Under the pieces are notes generated by a model. That model had not been told where the DNA came from. It made no database searches and saw only the letters and a list, made by a program, of their open reading frames with translations. From NCBI GenBank assembly GCA_003696875.1, contig RFHL01001109.1:1-13904 (forward strand): 13,904 nucleotides of DNA, written 5' to 3'. Positions 5,917-12,419 of this stretch are shown piece after piece. The DNA comes from Bacteroidota bacterium (GTDB lineage: Bacteria > Bacteroidota > Bacteroidia > J057). Position 1 is the first letter of the stretch; every line of letters begins with the position of its first letter. Made by a program: the position numbers and the translations under genes.

Positions 5917-8448
5917 TCAGTAAGACCAGGTGCGTTTGACGGGATTGTAAAAGGCGATGCCGACCTTAAACTGGGCATCAATGGCCGTATTGTAGGTCGA
6001 GTATGAGGTCACGAAGTAGCCGCCGAGCTTGAAGCGCTGCTTGCGGATGCGGAAGGGCCACTGCAGGCCGGCATAGAGCTCGGTGTGGAGAAAATTGCCG
6101 TCGCGAATGTAGAGGGTACCGGCCCCGCCGGAGATTTGCAGCGGCGTGCGCCGCAGCAGCGGGATCCGGTCTACGAGGCTCCCACCGAAGTCGTGCAGAT
6201 AGTGGCCAAAAAGGTATTCGTTTCGGGTGCTGAAGGTGGTGCCCAGCAACTGAAAGGCTTGCAAGGGGTTAGCGAAAAGATAGGGGTCCGATCCCCGGAA
6301 AAAAGTGTAATCGGTGAAGCGCAGGTTGTTGGCTTGCAGGAAGGTACCCGCGGCGGCGTTCCAGCGGGAACGGCCCAAGGTACCAAGGACGATCTCATGA
6401 TCGGCCCGCACCTCCAGAAAGTCTGAGTTCAGATCGCTGCCAAAGATCCCGGGGATGTTTTTGCGATAGGTCACCGTGAAGGTGGGCCAGCGGCTGTCGA
6501 GGACCACTTTTCGGTAGGGCTCCATCTGATAGCGCTGTCCCGGCGTGTAGCGTAGCTTCAGCTCAATCAGAAATTCCTGATAGGGATCAAAAGAGCGGGG
6601 GGTATTGCTCCCCTCCGTGAAGATCACCTCGGTCCAGTCCGCCAGACGCAGGTCGTCGATGGCCTGCCGGTCGGCATAGTCTACCGAGGCATCCAGATAG
6701 AGGCCATTGACCAGCTCCATGCGGTGGCCCACGCCCACGAAGCGCTTTTCGACGAAATTGCCCCGGCCCAGCACCGCGAGCAGGGTCTCATTGTCATTGA
6801 CGAGGTCGTAGGTGTGGCCCGCCCGCACAAAGGCCCGGGCAAAGCGCCGGGGCGCGTAGCTCACCGTCACCCTCCCCTGCCCCCGGATATCCCGGTTGGC
6901 AAATCCATAGTCCACTTCTCCCTGCAGCTGCACGCTGCGCTGCCGGGGCCAGGTCTTCTGGATCTCCCCCCCAATGGCGTGGCGGTAGCCGCCCACCCCC
7001 CAGGGGCGGGGCTGGGAGATCACCGGATTAAAAAAGTACCGCATGGACCGGCCCCGGTCCCGGAAGCCGATGCCGTTGAACAGGATGTCCATGATACCCA
7101 GATGGTTGTAGATGGAATCCTGCTCCCGCAGGTATTCGGGGCTGGTCTTGTACGCGCGGATGCTGTCCTGAATCTGGGCAAAATTCATCTCTTCCTGCCC
7201 CAGGGGCAGGGGGCGCACCGCCGCCCAAAAACTGCTGTCCTGTTCAAAGGCCTCGGCCTCGGTGCGTCGCACCTCATTGCGAAAATGGTTGCGCGGGAAG
7301 CTCACCTCCAGGGCATACTCCTGATGGGTGGCGCTGCTCTCGCCCTGGAGCAAAACCTTGCCATCCTTGATGGTATAGCGATAGGTTTCTTCCCGCAACA
7401 GCCAGCGCCCCCGCGGATCAGGCTCGTAGTGATGCTGTAGCTCAAAGGTCTGAAAAAAAGGCAGATCCGAGGGTAAGATCTCCAGCCGCAGGGAATGGAT
7501 TGCCCAAAGGCCGTCCACAATGATCAGGTGCCCCTTGAAATAGGGCCCTGCCGGACTCTTGGGCTGAACCGAGATGCGGTAGTGCACCCGGCCGTCCTGC
7601 ATAAAGGTTTCCTCCAATCGGTAGGAATAGATGACCCGCCAGAGGGTACTGTTCAGGGGCGAGACGAAGGGCCGGTCCCCCAGGCTTGGTACGAGAAGGA
7701 GGTTTTCGTAAAAATTAAACTCGGCTTCGGACACGTCCTGGTAAAACAGGTAGGGGTCTCCCGTCGCGGTCTGATAATTACCCGCCGCATCCTCAAACAT
7801 AAACTGCACACTCGGGTCGGCTTGTTCGGGGGCCAGGTTGCGGTAGCCATGGACTACGCTCTTGAAGCGATTGGGCGCGGCAAAGGAGGTGGTGGATTGG
7901 GATTCAATCAGATGTGTCACGACAGGGTCCAATCGCTCGGGGCGCAGGCTGTCGGGCCGGCTGAGCCAGATCTCTGAGCTATCCGCCCGCAGGCTCAGCC
8001 GCAGGTAGGTTTCGCAGGTATAGGTATCGTACTGCTTGAGGTAGTCTTTTTTGCGGGCAATGACCTGCTCCATAATGCCATAGGCCGGATCGCGCCGATC
8101 TCCCTGGATCTCCACTGCCGACAGTTGCAGGTCAGTGGGCGTTAGGACAAAGCGGACCGGCCCCGGCTGCGGCACCGTCACGGTATCTTGATGGCTGAGG
8201 TAGCCCAGATGTCGAAGGCGCAACACATGGGTCCCACTCGGCAGAGGCAGCAGAAAGGTTCCGTCCGTGTAGGTATGCGTGCTGCGGTTCAGCTCGGCCA
8301 CCCCGATCTGCACATAGGGGATGGGATGGCCCTCGGGGTCTACGATAAGGCCCTCCAGGGTTTGGCCCTGTGCCCACACCGGAACCAGCCCGGCACAAAG
8401 GAAGACCCATATGAGAACAAGACGCATAGAATAAAAACAGGTCCGCAT
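5917..8448 (-). CDS. DUF5686 and carboxypeptidase-regulatory-like domain outer-membrane protein
   Basis: Large outer-membrane protein of a family almost confined to Bacteroidota; its function is unknown. Length 843 aa, typical for the family. A signal peptide starts at residue 1 or, more classically, at Met8 (ATG at 8427: RLVLIWVFLCAGLVPVWA, cleaved before QG). Both ATGs are in frame and the choice is open. Residues about 29-113 are a CarboxypepD_reg-like beta-sandwich: LEGLIVDPEGHPIPYVQIGV, TDGTFLLPLPSGTH, LRLRHLGY. The DUF5686 region starts near 119 with DPAYGIMEQVIARKKDYL and runs to the C-terminus. From about 485 onward, alternating hydrophobic/polar strands suggest a beta-barrel, and the protein ends in an aromatic residue (TWSY), as outer-membrane barrels do. 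Unlike SusC/TonB-dependent receptors, it shows no plug domain or TonB box. It lies 42 bp downstream of the methyltransferase gene on the same strand and may share its transcript. Confidence 0.88.
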   Translation of the reverse strand: MRTCFYSMRLVLIWVFLCAGLVPVWAQGQTLEGLIVDPEGHPIPYVQIGVAELNRSTHTYTDGTFLLPLPSGTHVLRLRHLGYLSHQDTVTVPQPGPVRFVLTPTDLQLSAVEIQGDRRDPAYGIMEQVIARKKDYLKQYDTYTCETYLRLSLRADSSEIWLSRPDSLRPERLDPVVTHLIESQSTTSFAAPNRFKSVVHGYRNLAPEQADPSVQFMFEDAAGNYQTATGDPYLFYQDVSEAEFNFYENLLLVPSLGDRPFVSPLNSTLWRVIYSYRLEETFMQDGRVHYRISVQPKSPAGPYFKGHLIIVDGLWAIHSLRLEILPSDLPFFQTFELQHHYEPDPRGRWLLREETYRYTIKDGKVLLQGESSATHQEYALEVSFPRNHFRNEVRRTEAEAFEQDSSFWAAVRPLPLGQEEMNFAQIQDSIRAYKTSPEYLREQDSIYNHLGIMDILFNGIGFRDRGRSMRYFFNPVISQPRPWGVGGYRHAIGGEIQKTWPRQRSVQLQGEVDYGFANRDIRGQGRVTVSYAPRRFARAFVRAGHTYDLVNDNETLLAVLGRGNFVEKRFVGVGHRMELVNGLYLDASVDYADRQAIDDLRLADWTEVIFTEGSNTPRSFDPYQEFLIELKLRYTPGQRYQMEPYRKVVLDSRWPTFTVTYRKNIPGIFGSDLNSDFLEVRADHEIVLGTLGRSRWNAAAGTFLQANNLRFTDYTFFRGSDPYLFANPLQAFQLLGTTFSTRNEYLFGHYLHDFGGSLVDRIPLLRRTPLQISGGAGTLYIRDGNFLHTELYAGLQWPFRIRKQRFKLGGYFVTSYSTYNTAIDAQFKVGIAFYNPVKRTWSY

Positions 8449-8490
8449 GGACAGAAAAGATGGAGGTGAATAGAAGGCGGGGAGGCGAGA

Positions 8491-9057
8491 TCAAATCCGC
8501 AAAGCGATCATCAGATACGGCGTCTCGACACGGTGCCCCGAAGCCTTATCCTCAAAGGTATAGCGGAAGCGCGCCCGTTTGACCTCTTCTATCCCGGCAT
8601 ATTCGGCGATCAATCCATCCAATACTGCCACTTTTTCGCCCACATCCTGTAGGCAGATGGTGAGGAGCGTGCCAGGATCAGAGCCCTCTACGATGCGCCT
8701 GAACAATCGCTGCTCCTGGGCCCGCTCCTTCTTGGCAAAATGAAACATGCTGTCCAGCAAAATATGCTGGTACCCGGCAAACGGCTCAAATGTGTACACA
8801 TCGGCTACGACGCCCCGCAGCGGGAGGTCTTCCCGCTGGGCCACGGCATGAAGCTGGTTAATCCCTACCTCGGAGTAATCCACTCCCGTGACCACATACC
8901 CCAACCTGGCCAAGGCGGCGGCATCTCTTCCCTGGCCACAGCCCAGGTCGAGCAGCTTTCCCCTGTCCGCTTGTTGGGCATAGAATGCGACCAGTTCGGG
9001 ATAAGGCGCACCAACGTAATCTTCGGTTTGATAATAGGAATCGTAAGCAACGGGCAT
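8491..9057 (-). CDS. Class I SAM-dependent methyltransferase (Rossmann fold)
   Basis: Small cytosolic methyltransferase, 188 aa from the ATG at 9057. Longer in-frame starts (ATG 9105, GTG 9144) are possible, but the GTG form would overlap the end of the esterase gene, and the added residues are charged and unlike the family. Motif I is LLDLGCGQGRDAAALA (35-50), with the SAM-binding glycines; Asp60 ends strand 2 (VTGVDYS); VVADVY (83-88) and LLDSMFHF (100-107) are the later strands of the fold. The N-terminal part (YYQTEDYVGAPYPELVAFY) resembles TehB/thiopurine-like small-molecule methyltransferases, which often begin with a Tyr-rich helix before motif I. The acceptor is unknown. A GGGAGGTGG run lies about 30 nt before the ATG, too far to act as its ribosome binding site. 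It sits 71 bp after the esterase gene and 42 bp before the DUF5686 gene, all on one strand. Confidence 0.88.
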   Translation of the reverse strand: MPVAYDSYYQTEDYVGAPYPELVAFYAQQADRGKLLDLGCGQGRDAAALARLGYVVTGVDYSEVGINQLHAVAQREDLPLRGVVADVYTFEPFAGYQHILLDSMFHFAKKERAQEQRLFRRIVEGSDPGTLLTICLQDVGEKVAVLDGLIAEYAGIEEVKRARFRYTFEDKASGHRVETPYLMIALRI

Positions 9058-9128
9058 CTTGCGTGTGTTGGTTTCGTCGTGTTTCCACCTCCCTCTAGAC
9101 GCCATCGGGCCCGTGAAGGTTGGCTGGG

Positions 9129-10349
9129 TCAGGGATTCCCCCACTGCTGCCGGGCAAAGTCCAGATAGCGGGACCAGTCCCAGGGGGTGATGTCGTGGGG
9201 GCCGGGGCGCAGATGGTAGCCCAGCCGGCTCCGGATCGCCGGCGCCCCTTCTTCCTGATACAGGTCATAGATCGCGGCCGCAGCCTCCTGGGCCAGGGCC
9301 TCGCCCCGAGGGTCGGCCCACTGGTCTTCGCTGGCCGAGGCCACATAGAGCGGCCGCGGGGCCACCAAGGCCATCACCTGATGCTGATCAAAGGGCAGTT
9401 GATCCTCGCCCTCATTATAGGTGTGAAAGCGAGGGCAAAACCAATGCGGAAAGCGGGTATTGAGGTGAATGAGCCGCTCGCCGATCCGGCGACGGGAGAG
9501 GGCCGCCCCGCCACTGCCGATGTTGTTGGAGATAACCATGGCAAAACGCTCATCTTTCGCGCCCGCCCAGAGGGCGGCCTTGCCGAGGCGTGAGTGCCCG
9601 ATGACGGCCACCCGCCCGGCATCCACCTCGGGCCGGGTTTCCAGATAGTCCATGACCCGGCTCAGGCCCCAGGCCCAGCCCGCCACGCTCCCCCAGCTGC
9701 TGGAGTCGGTTTCCATAGCCATCAGCCCATGGACCCCATTGAAAAAGCCGTCGTCCCAATCGGGATCAAAATCCCCGGCGTAGACTGTCGCCACGCCAAA
9801 GCCCTGGCCTACGATCTGAGCGATGGGCCAGCGATTGGACCGCACGCCCCGGGAGTTTTCCGTGGCGCGGTGGTTGACCAGGCCGTAGTCCGGCCGGTCA
9901 TAGGTCCAGCCCTGGGGCAGGGCGATACCCGGATCAGGATGCAGGCTTTGGTTGCCAAAGAAATTGAGGCCCAGAAAGACCGGGACCGGCCCCAGGCCGG
10001 TATCGGCGGGGAGACAGAGCAACAGGCGGTAAAAGAGGGCCCGCCCCTCGTGCTGTAGCACGAGTTCGACCTCTTCGGCCCGGACCTGGGCCGGGGCCAG
10101 GTCCAGCGGAACCCGGCGCACCTCGCGCTGCCGGGGCAGCGCGGCGGGCGGACGGCCATACATCTCGCGTTCCATCTGCGCGATGAGGCCAGCCCGCTGG
10201 CGTTCCCAGGCTTGGCGGCTGTGTCCTTTGGGGAGCAAAGGTGGCAGGGTGTAGGCCGGGATGGCCGCTTCGTCGTAGATCGCCTCGGGAAGGTCCTGAG
10301 CCGAAAGCGACAGGTTACACATCAGCAGCAGCAACAGACAGGTACGCAT
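9129..10349 (-). CDS. Secreted alpha/beta hydrolase resembling CE15 glucuronoyl esterases / acetylxylan esterases
   Basis: Probable exported carbohydrate esterase, 406 aa. Residues 1-17 form a signal peptide (MRTCLLLLLMCNLSLSA), likely cleaved by signal peptidase I; the cysteines lack a good lipobox. The alpha/beta-hydrolase core carries the nucleophile Ser253 in GHSRLGKAALWAGAKDERFA, close to the GCSRxGK signature of CE15 enzymes and followed by SNNIGSGGAALSRR (274-287). The histidine is His385 in RPGPHDITPWDW. An acid is likely in ASASEDQWADPRGE (337-350; Glu341 or a neighbouring Asp). CE15 enzymes cleave ester links between glucuronoxylan and lignin; bacterial homologues also act on other uronate or acetyl esters, so the substrate is open. 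No xylanase, SusC/SusD pair or sulfatase is nearby, so this does not look like a polysaccharide utilisation locus. It starts 24 bp after the HAD phosphatase stop, suggesting co-transcription. Confidence 0.85.
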   Translation of the reverse strand: MRTCLLLLLMCNLSLSAQDLPEAIYDEAAIPAYTLPPLLPKGHSRQAWERQRAGLIAQMEREMYGRPPAALPRQREVRRVPLDLAPAQVRAEEVELVLQHEGRALFYRLLLCLPADTGLGPVPVFLGLNFFGNQSLHPDPGIALPQGWTYDRPDYGLVNHRATENSRGVRSNRWPIAQIVGQGFGVATVYAGDFDPDWDDGFFNGVHGLMAMETDSSSWGSVAGWAWGLSRVMDYLETRPEVDAGRVAVIGHSRLGKAALWAGAKDERFAMVISNNIGSGGAALSRRRIGERLIHLNTRFPHWFCPRFHTYNEGEDQLPFDQHQVMALVAPRPLYVASASEDQWADPRGEALAQEAAAAIYDLYQEEGAPAIRSRLGYHLRPGPHDITPWDWSRYLDFARQQWGNP

Positions 10350-10373
10350 AGGGAATCAGATTGCAGAAAGGGT

Positions 10374-10937
10374 TCAGCTAGTGGCGCCGAGCCGCGCCGC
10401 AAGTTCGGCCAGGCCGGTAACCTGCAGGTCATAGAGCTCAGTGGGCGGTGGGGCTTCGGTCCCGGACACCCAAACGGTATACATGCCCAGGTTGCGCCCA
10501 AAGGCCAGGTCGCCGGGAGTGTCGCCCACCATGATGGTCCGGGCAAAGTCGATGTCGGGGAAATCCCGCTGGGCCTGCTGGCCCAGGGCGGGGGCCGGCT
10601 TGCGGCAGTTATGGGGCTGATCTCGCAGGTCCGGGCAGGCGTAGATCCCGTCTAGGCGGGCTCCGGCCGCAACAAGCTCAGTAGACATCCGATCATGGAT
10701 AGCGGCCAGATCGGCCGGCCGCATCAGGCCTTTGCCTACTCCCTGCTGGTTGGTTACCACCACCATGCGACCAAATCGAGACCGAAAGTGGGCCATCGCC
10801 GATGGCACCCCAGGCAAAAACACAAATTGTCCCCAGTGGGTTACATAGGCGCCCGGCAGGCGCTCGTTGATCACGCCGTCCCGATCCAGAAACAGGCTCC
10901 AGCTGCGGTCGATTTGGGCAAAAGGAATGTGGGGCAT
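10374..10937 (-). CDS. HAD-IIIA phosphatase of the GmhB/HisB-N type (D,D-heptose 1,7-bisphosphate phosphatase-like)
   Basis: Cytosolic phosphatase, 187 aa from the ATG at 10937; the TTG at 10955 adds six unlikely residues. HAD motifs are complete: Asp18 (nucleophile) and Asp20 in FLDRDGVINE, Thr62-Asn63 in VVVTNQQGVGKG, Lys113 in CRKPAP, and Asp139 plus Asp143 in VGDTPGDLAFGRNLG. Length, DRDG(V/T)IN, TNQQGVGKG and the RKPxP site are typical of GmhB (LPS inner-core heptose synthesis) and the histidinol-phosphatase half of HisB. The zinc loop before RKP, which in E. coli GmhB has four Cys/His ligands, keeps Cys101, His109 and Cys111, with Asp103 at the second position. No other heptose or histidine gene is present, so the exact substrate stays open. 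It is the first gene of the minus-strand cluster, 24 bp upstream of the esterase, and carries the best promoter match in the window. Confidence 0.85.
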   Translation of the reverse strand: MPHIPFAQIDRSWSLFLDRDGVINERLPGAYVTHWGQFVFLPGVPSAMAHFRSRFGRMVVVTNQQGVGKGLMRPADLAAIHDRMSTELVAAGARLDGIYACPDLRDQPHNCRKPAPALGQQAQRDFPDIDFARTIMVGDTPGDLAFGRNLGMYTVWVSGTEAPPPTELYDLQVTGLAELAARLGATS

Positions 10938-10941
10938 AAAA

Positions 10942-10973
10942 CAAACATAAGCCAATCTGCTCCGCCGGTCAAG
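10942..10973 (-). promoter_or_regulatory. Strong candidate -33/-7 promoter of the HAD phosphatase gene, abutting its start codon
   Basis: On the minus strand, CTTG (plus 10970-10973) is followed after 20 nt by TATGTTTG (plus 10942-10949), an exact match to TAnnTTTG. Only four bases (TTTT) separate this box from the ATG at 10937, so transcription would start at or within a base or two of the start codon, giving a leaderless mRNA. The -33 box overlaps the palindrome AAGCGCTT (10971-10978). The consensus is established for Bacteroidota; the leaderless reading is inference. Confidence 0.45.
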
Positions 10974-10986
10974 CGCTTATCTTAGT
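10956..10986 (+). promoter_or_regulatory. Weak candidate promoter of the KMO gene
   Basis: On the plus strand, TCTG (10956-10959), 19 nt, then TATCTTAG (10979-10986), one mismatch in each box. The start would be near 10992 with a leader of about 78 nt before the ATG at 11070. It would overlap the opposing HAD phosphatase promoter, so the two divergent genes might compete for polymerase. The rest of the 132-bp gap shows only a short palindrome, GATGCATC (11005-11012). Confidence 0.2.
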
Positions 10987-11069
10987 TGCATTCCCCCGCC
11001 GCATGATGCATCTTGCCTTGTCCACCGGCCAGTAGAGGCCATTTTTACCAAAATCTCTGATTGATCCCT

Positions 11070-12419
11070 ATGTCTGAGCAGACTCCCTCCTTCAACGTCA
11101 TCGGAGCTGGCCTCGCCGGCTCCCTCATGGCCCTGTACCTGGCCCGCAAGGGGTATCAGGTGCACGTCTACGAGCGCCGGCCCGATATGCGAAAGGCAGC
11201 AGTGGAGGGCGGTCGCTCCATCAACCTGGCCCTCTCGGCCCGGGGCATGCACGCCCTGCGCGAGACCGGTCTGCTCGACGAGATCATGACGCTCGCCCTG
11301 CCTATGTACGGCCGTATGATGCACGACCTGGAGGGCGGCATCACCTACCAGCCCTATAGCCACGATCCCAGGGAGTGCATCTACTCCGTGAGCCGCGCCG
11401 AACTGAACATACGCCTCATGAACCACAGCGAGGCCCACACCCGCACGACCTACTACTTTGACCATCGCTGTGAGGATGTGGATCTCGAAAGCGGGGAAAT
11501 CATCCTGCGACACCTGCCCAGCGGGGAGCTGCGCACGGCGGCCGGCACACGTACCATCGCCTCCGACGGCGCGTTTTCGGCCGTGCGCTACGCCTTGCAA
11601 AAAACCCCGCGTTTCAACTTTTCCCAGTCCTACCTCGACCACGGCTACAAAGAACTCACCATCCCGCCCGGCCCGGACGGCAACTTTGCCCTGGACCCCA
11701 AGGCGCTCCACATCTGGCCCCGGGGGCAATTCATGATGATTGCCCTGCCCAATCCGGACCGTACGTTTACCTGTACCCTGTTCTTCCCCTTCGAAGGCCC
11801 TCTCAGCTTTGCCTCGCTACAGACAGAGGAAGAGGTGGTTACCTTCTTTGCGCAGCAATTTCCCGATGCGGTGCCCCTCATGCCCACCCTGCTGGAAGAC
11901 TATTTCCACAACCCCACCGGCTCGCTGGTGACCATTCGCTGTGCGCCCTGGATTCTGGGGGACCGGATCGCCCTGCTGGGCGATGCGGCTCATGCCATTG
12001 TGCCCTTCTTTGGACAGGGGATGAATGCGGCCTTTGAGGACTGCGCGACGATGAGTGCCTGCATCGACCAATATGCCCCGGATTGGGGCCAGGTATTTGA
12101 GCAGTACCAGCAGCAACGCAAGGAAAACAGCGACGCCATCGCCACCATGGCGCTGGAAAACTATATCGAGATGCGCGACAAAGTCGCGGACGAGGAATTC
12201 CTCTTCCGGAAGGCGGTCGAGCACCACCTGGAGGCCCATCTCGACAGCTATCGCAGTCGGTACGAGCTGGTGTCCTTTACCCGCGTCCCCTACGCCGAGG
12301 CGCTCCGGCGCGGGCAACAAAACCAGGCGATCCTCGCCGAACTCACCCGCGGGCTGGACAGCCCGCAAGAGGTAGACCTGGCCGAAGCGGCCCGACTGGT
12401 GGCCGAGTCGCTCGGCTAG
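11070..12419 (+). CDS. kmo: Kynurenine 3-monooxygenase (FAD-dependent)
   Basis: Flavoprotein hydroxylase turning L-kynurenine into 3-hydroxykynurenine with NADPH and O2, in tryptophan degradation and, in some Bacteroidota, de novo NAD synthesis. From the ATG at 11070 it is 449 aa; the TTG at 11061 adds three unlikely residues. The FAD Rossmann motif is VIGAGLAGSLMALYLARKG (10-28), with the acidic Glu35 ending strand 2 (YER). EGGRSINLALSARGMHAL (46-63) is a KMO hallmark. Arg82 in GRMMHD and Tyr96 in QPYS have the same spacing as the kynurenine-binding Arg85/Tyr99 pair I recall for human KMO. DGAFSAVR (166-173) is the DG-type motif, and GDAAHAIVPFFGQGMNAAFEDC (304-325) is the second FAD motif. 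The C-terminal FTRVPYAEALRRG also fits. No C-terminal membrane anchor is seen, as in bacterial KMOs. Kynureninase and other pathway genes are not in the window. Its stop overlaps that of the convergent TPR gene. Confidence 0.93.
   Translation: MSEQTPSFNVIGAGLAGSLMALYLARKGYQVHVYERRPDMRKAAVEGGRSINLALSARGMHALRETGLLDEIMTLALPMYGRMMHDLEGGITYQPYSHDPRECIYSVSRAELNIRLMNHSEAHTRTTYYFDHRCEDVDLESGEIILRHLPSGELRTAAGTRTIASDGAFSAVRYALQKTPRFNFSQSYLDHGYKELTIPPGPDGNFALDPKALHIWPRGQFMMIALPNPDRTFTCTLFFPFEGPLSFASLQTEEEVVTFFAQQFPDAVPLMPTLLEDYFHNPTGSLVTIRCAPWILGDRIALLGDAAHAIVPFFGQGMNAAFEDCATMSACIDQYAPDWGQVFEQYQQQRKENSDAIATMALENYIEMRDKVADEEFLFRKAVEHHLEAHLDSYRSRYELVSFTRVPYAEALRRGQQNQAILAELTRGLDSPQEVDLAEAARLVAESLG
12416..12419. 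other. Palindromic CTAG serving as stop codon on both strands
   Basis: The four bases CTAG contain TAG for KMO on the plus strand (12417-12419) and TAG for the TPR gene on the minus strand (12416-12418). The two coding regions therefore overlap tail to tail by these four bases, and any terminator for either gene must lie inside the other gene. Confidence 0.85.

Noticed and set aside
4830..5939. Long plus-strand open frame (369 codons) opposite the EEP-fold gene
   Set aside because: The opposite strand carries clear EEP motifs and a sorting domain. This frame is Gly/His/Gln-rich with no family resemblance.
8428..10349. Near-identical starts (MRTC) of the DUF5686 and esterase genes, with similar DNA before and at the ATG
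   Set aside because: Only about 12 bases match. Both are signal-peptide starts, so chance or composition explains it better than duplication.
9129..10349. Polysaccharide utilisation locus around the CE15-like esterase
   Set aside because: No SusC/SusD pair, glycoside hydrolase, sulfatase or sensor gene is present in the window.
11001..11012. Palindrome GATGCATC in the HAD/KMO gap as an operator
   Set aside because: A single 8-base palindrome without a second copy or known regulator is not evidence of a binding site.
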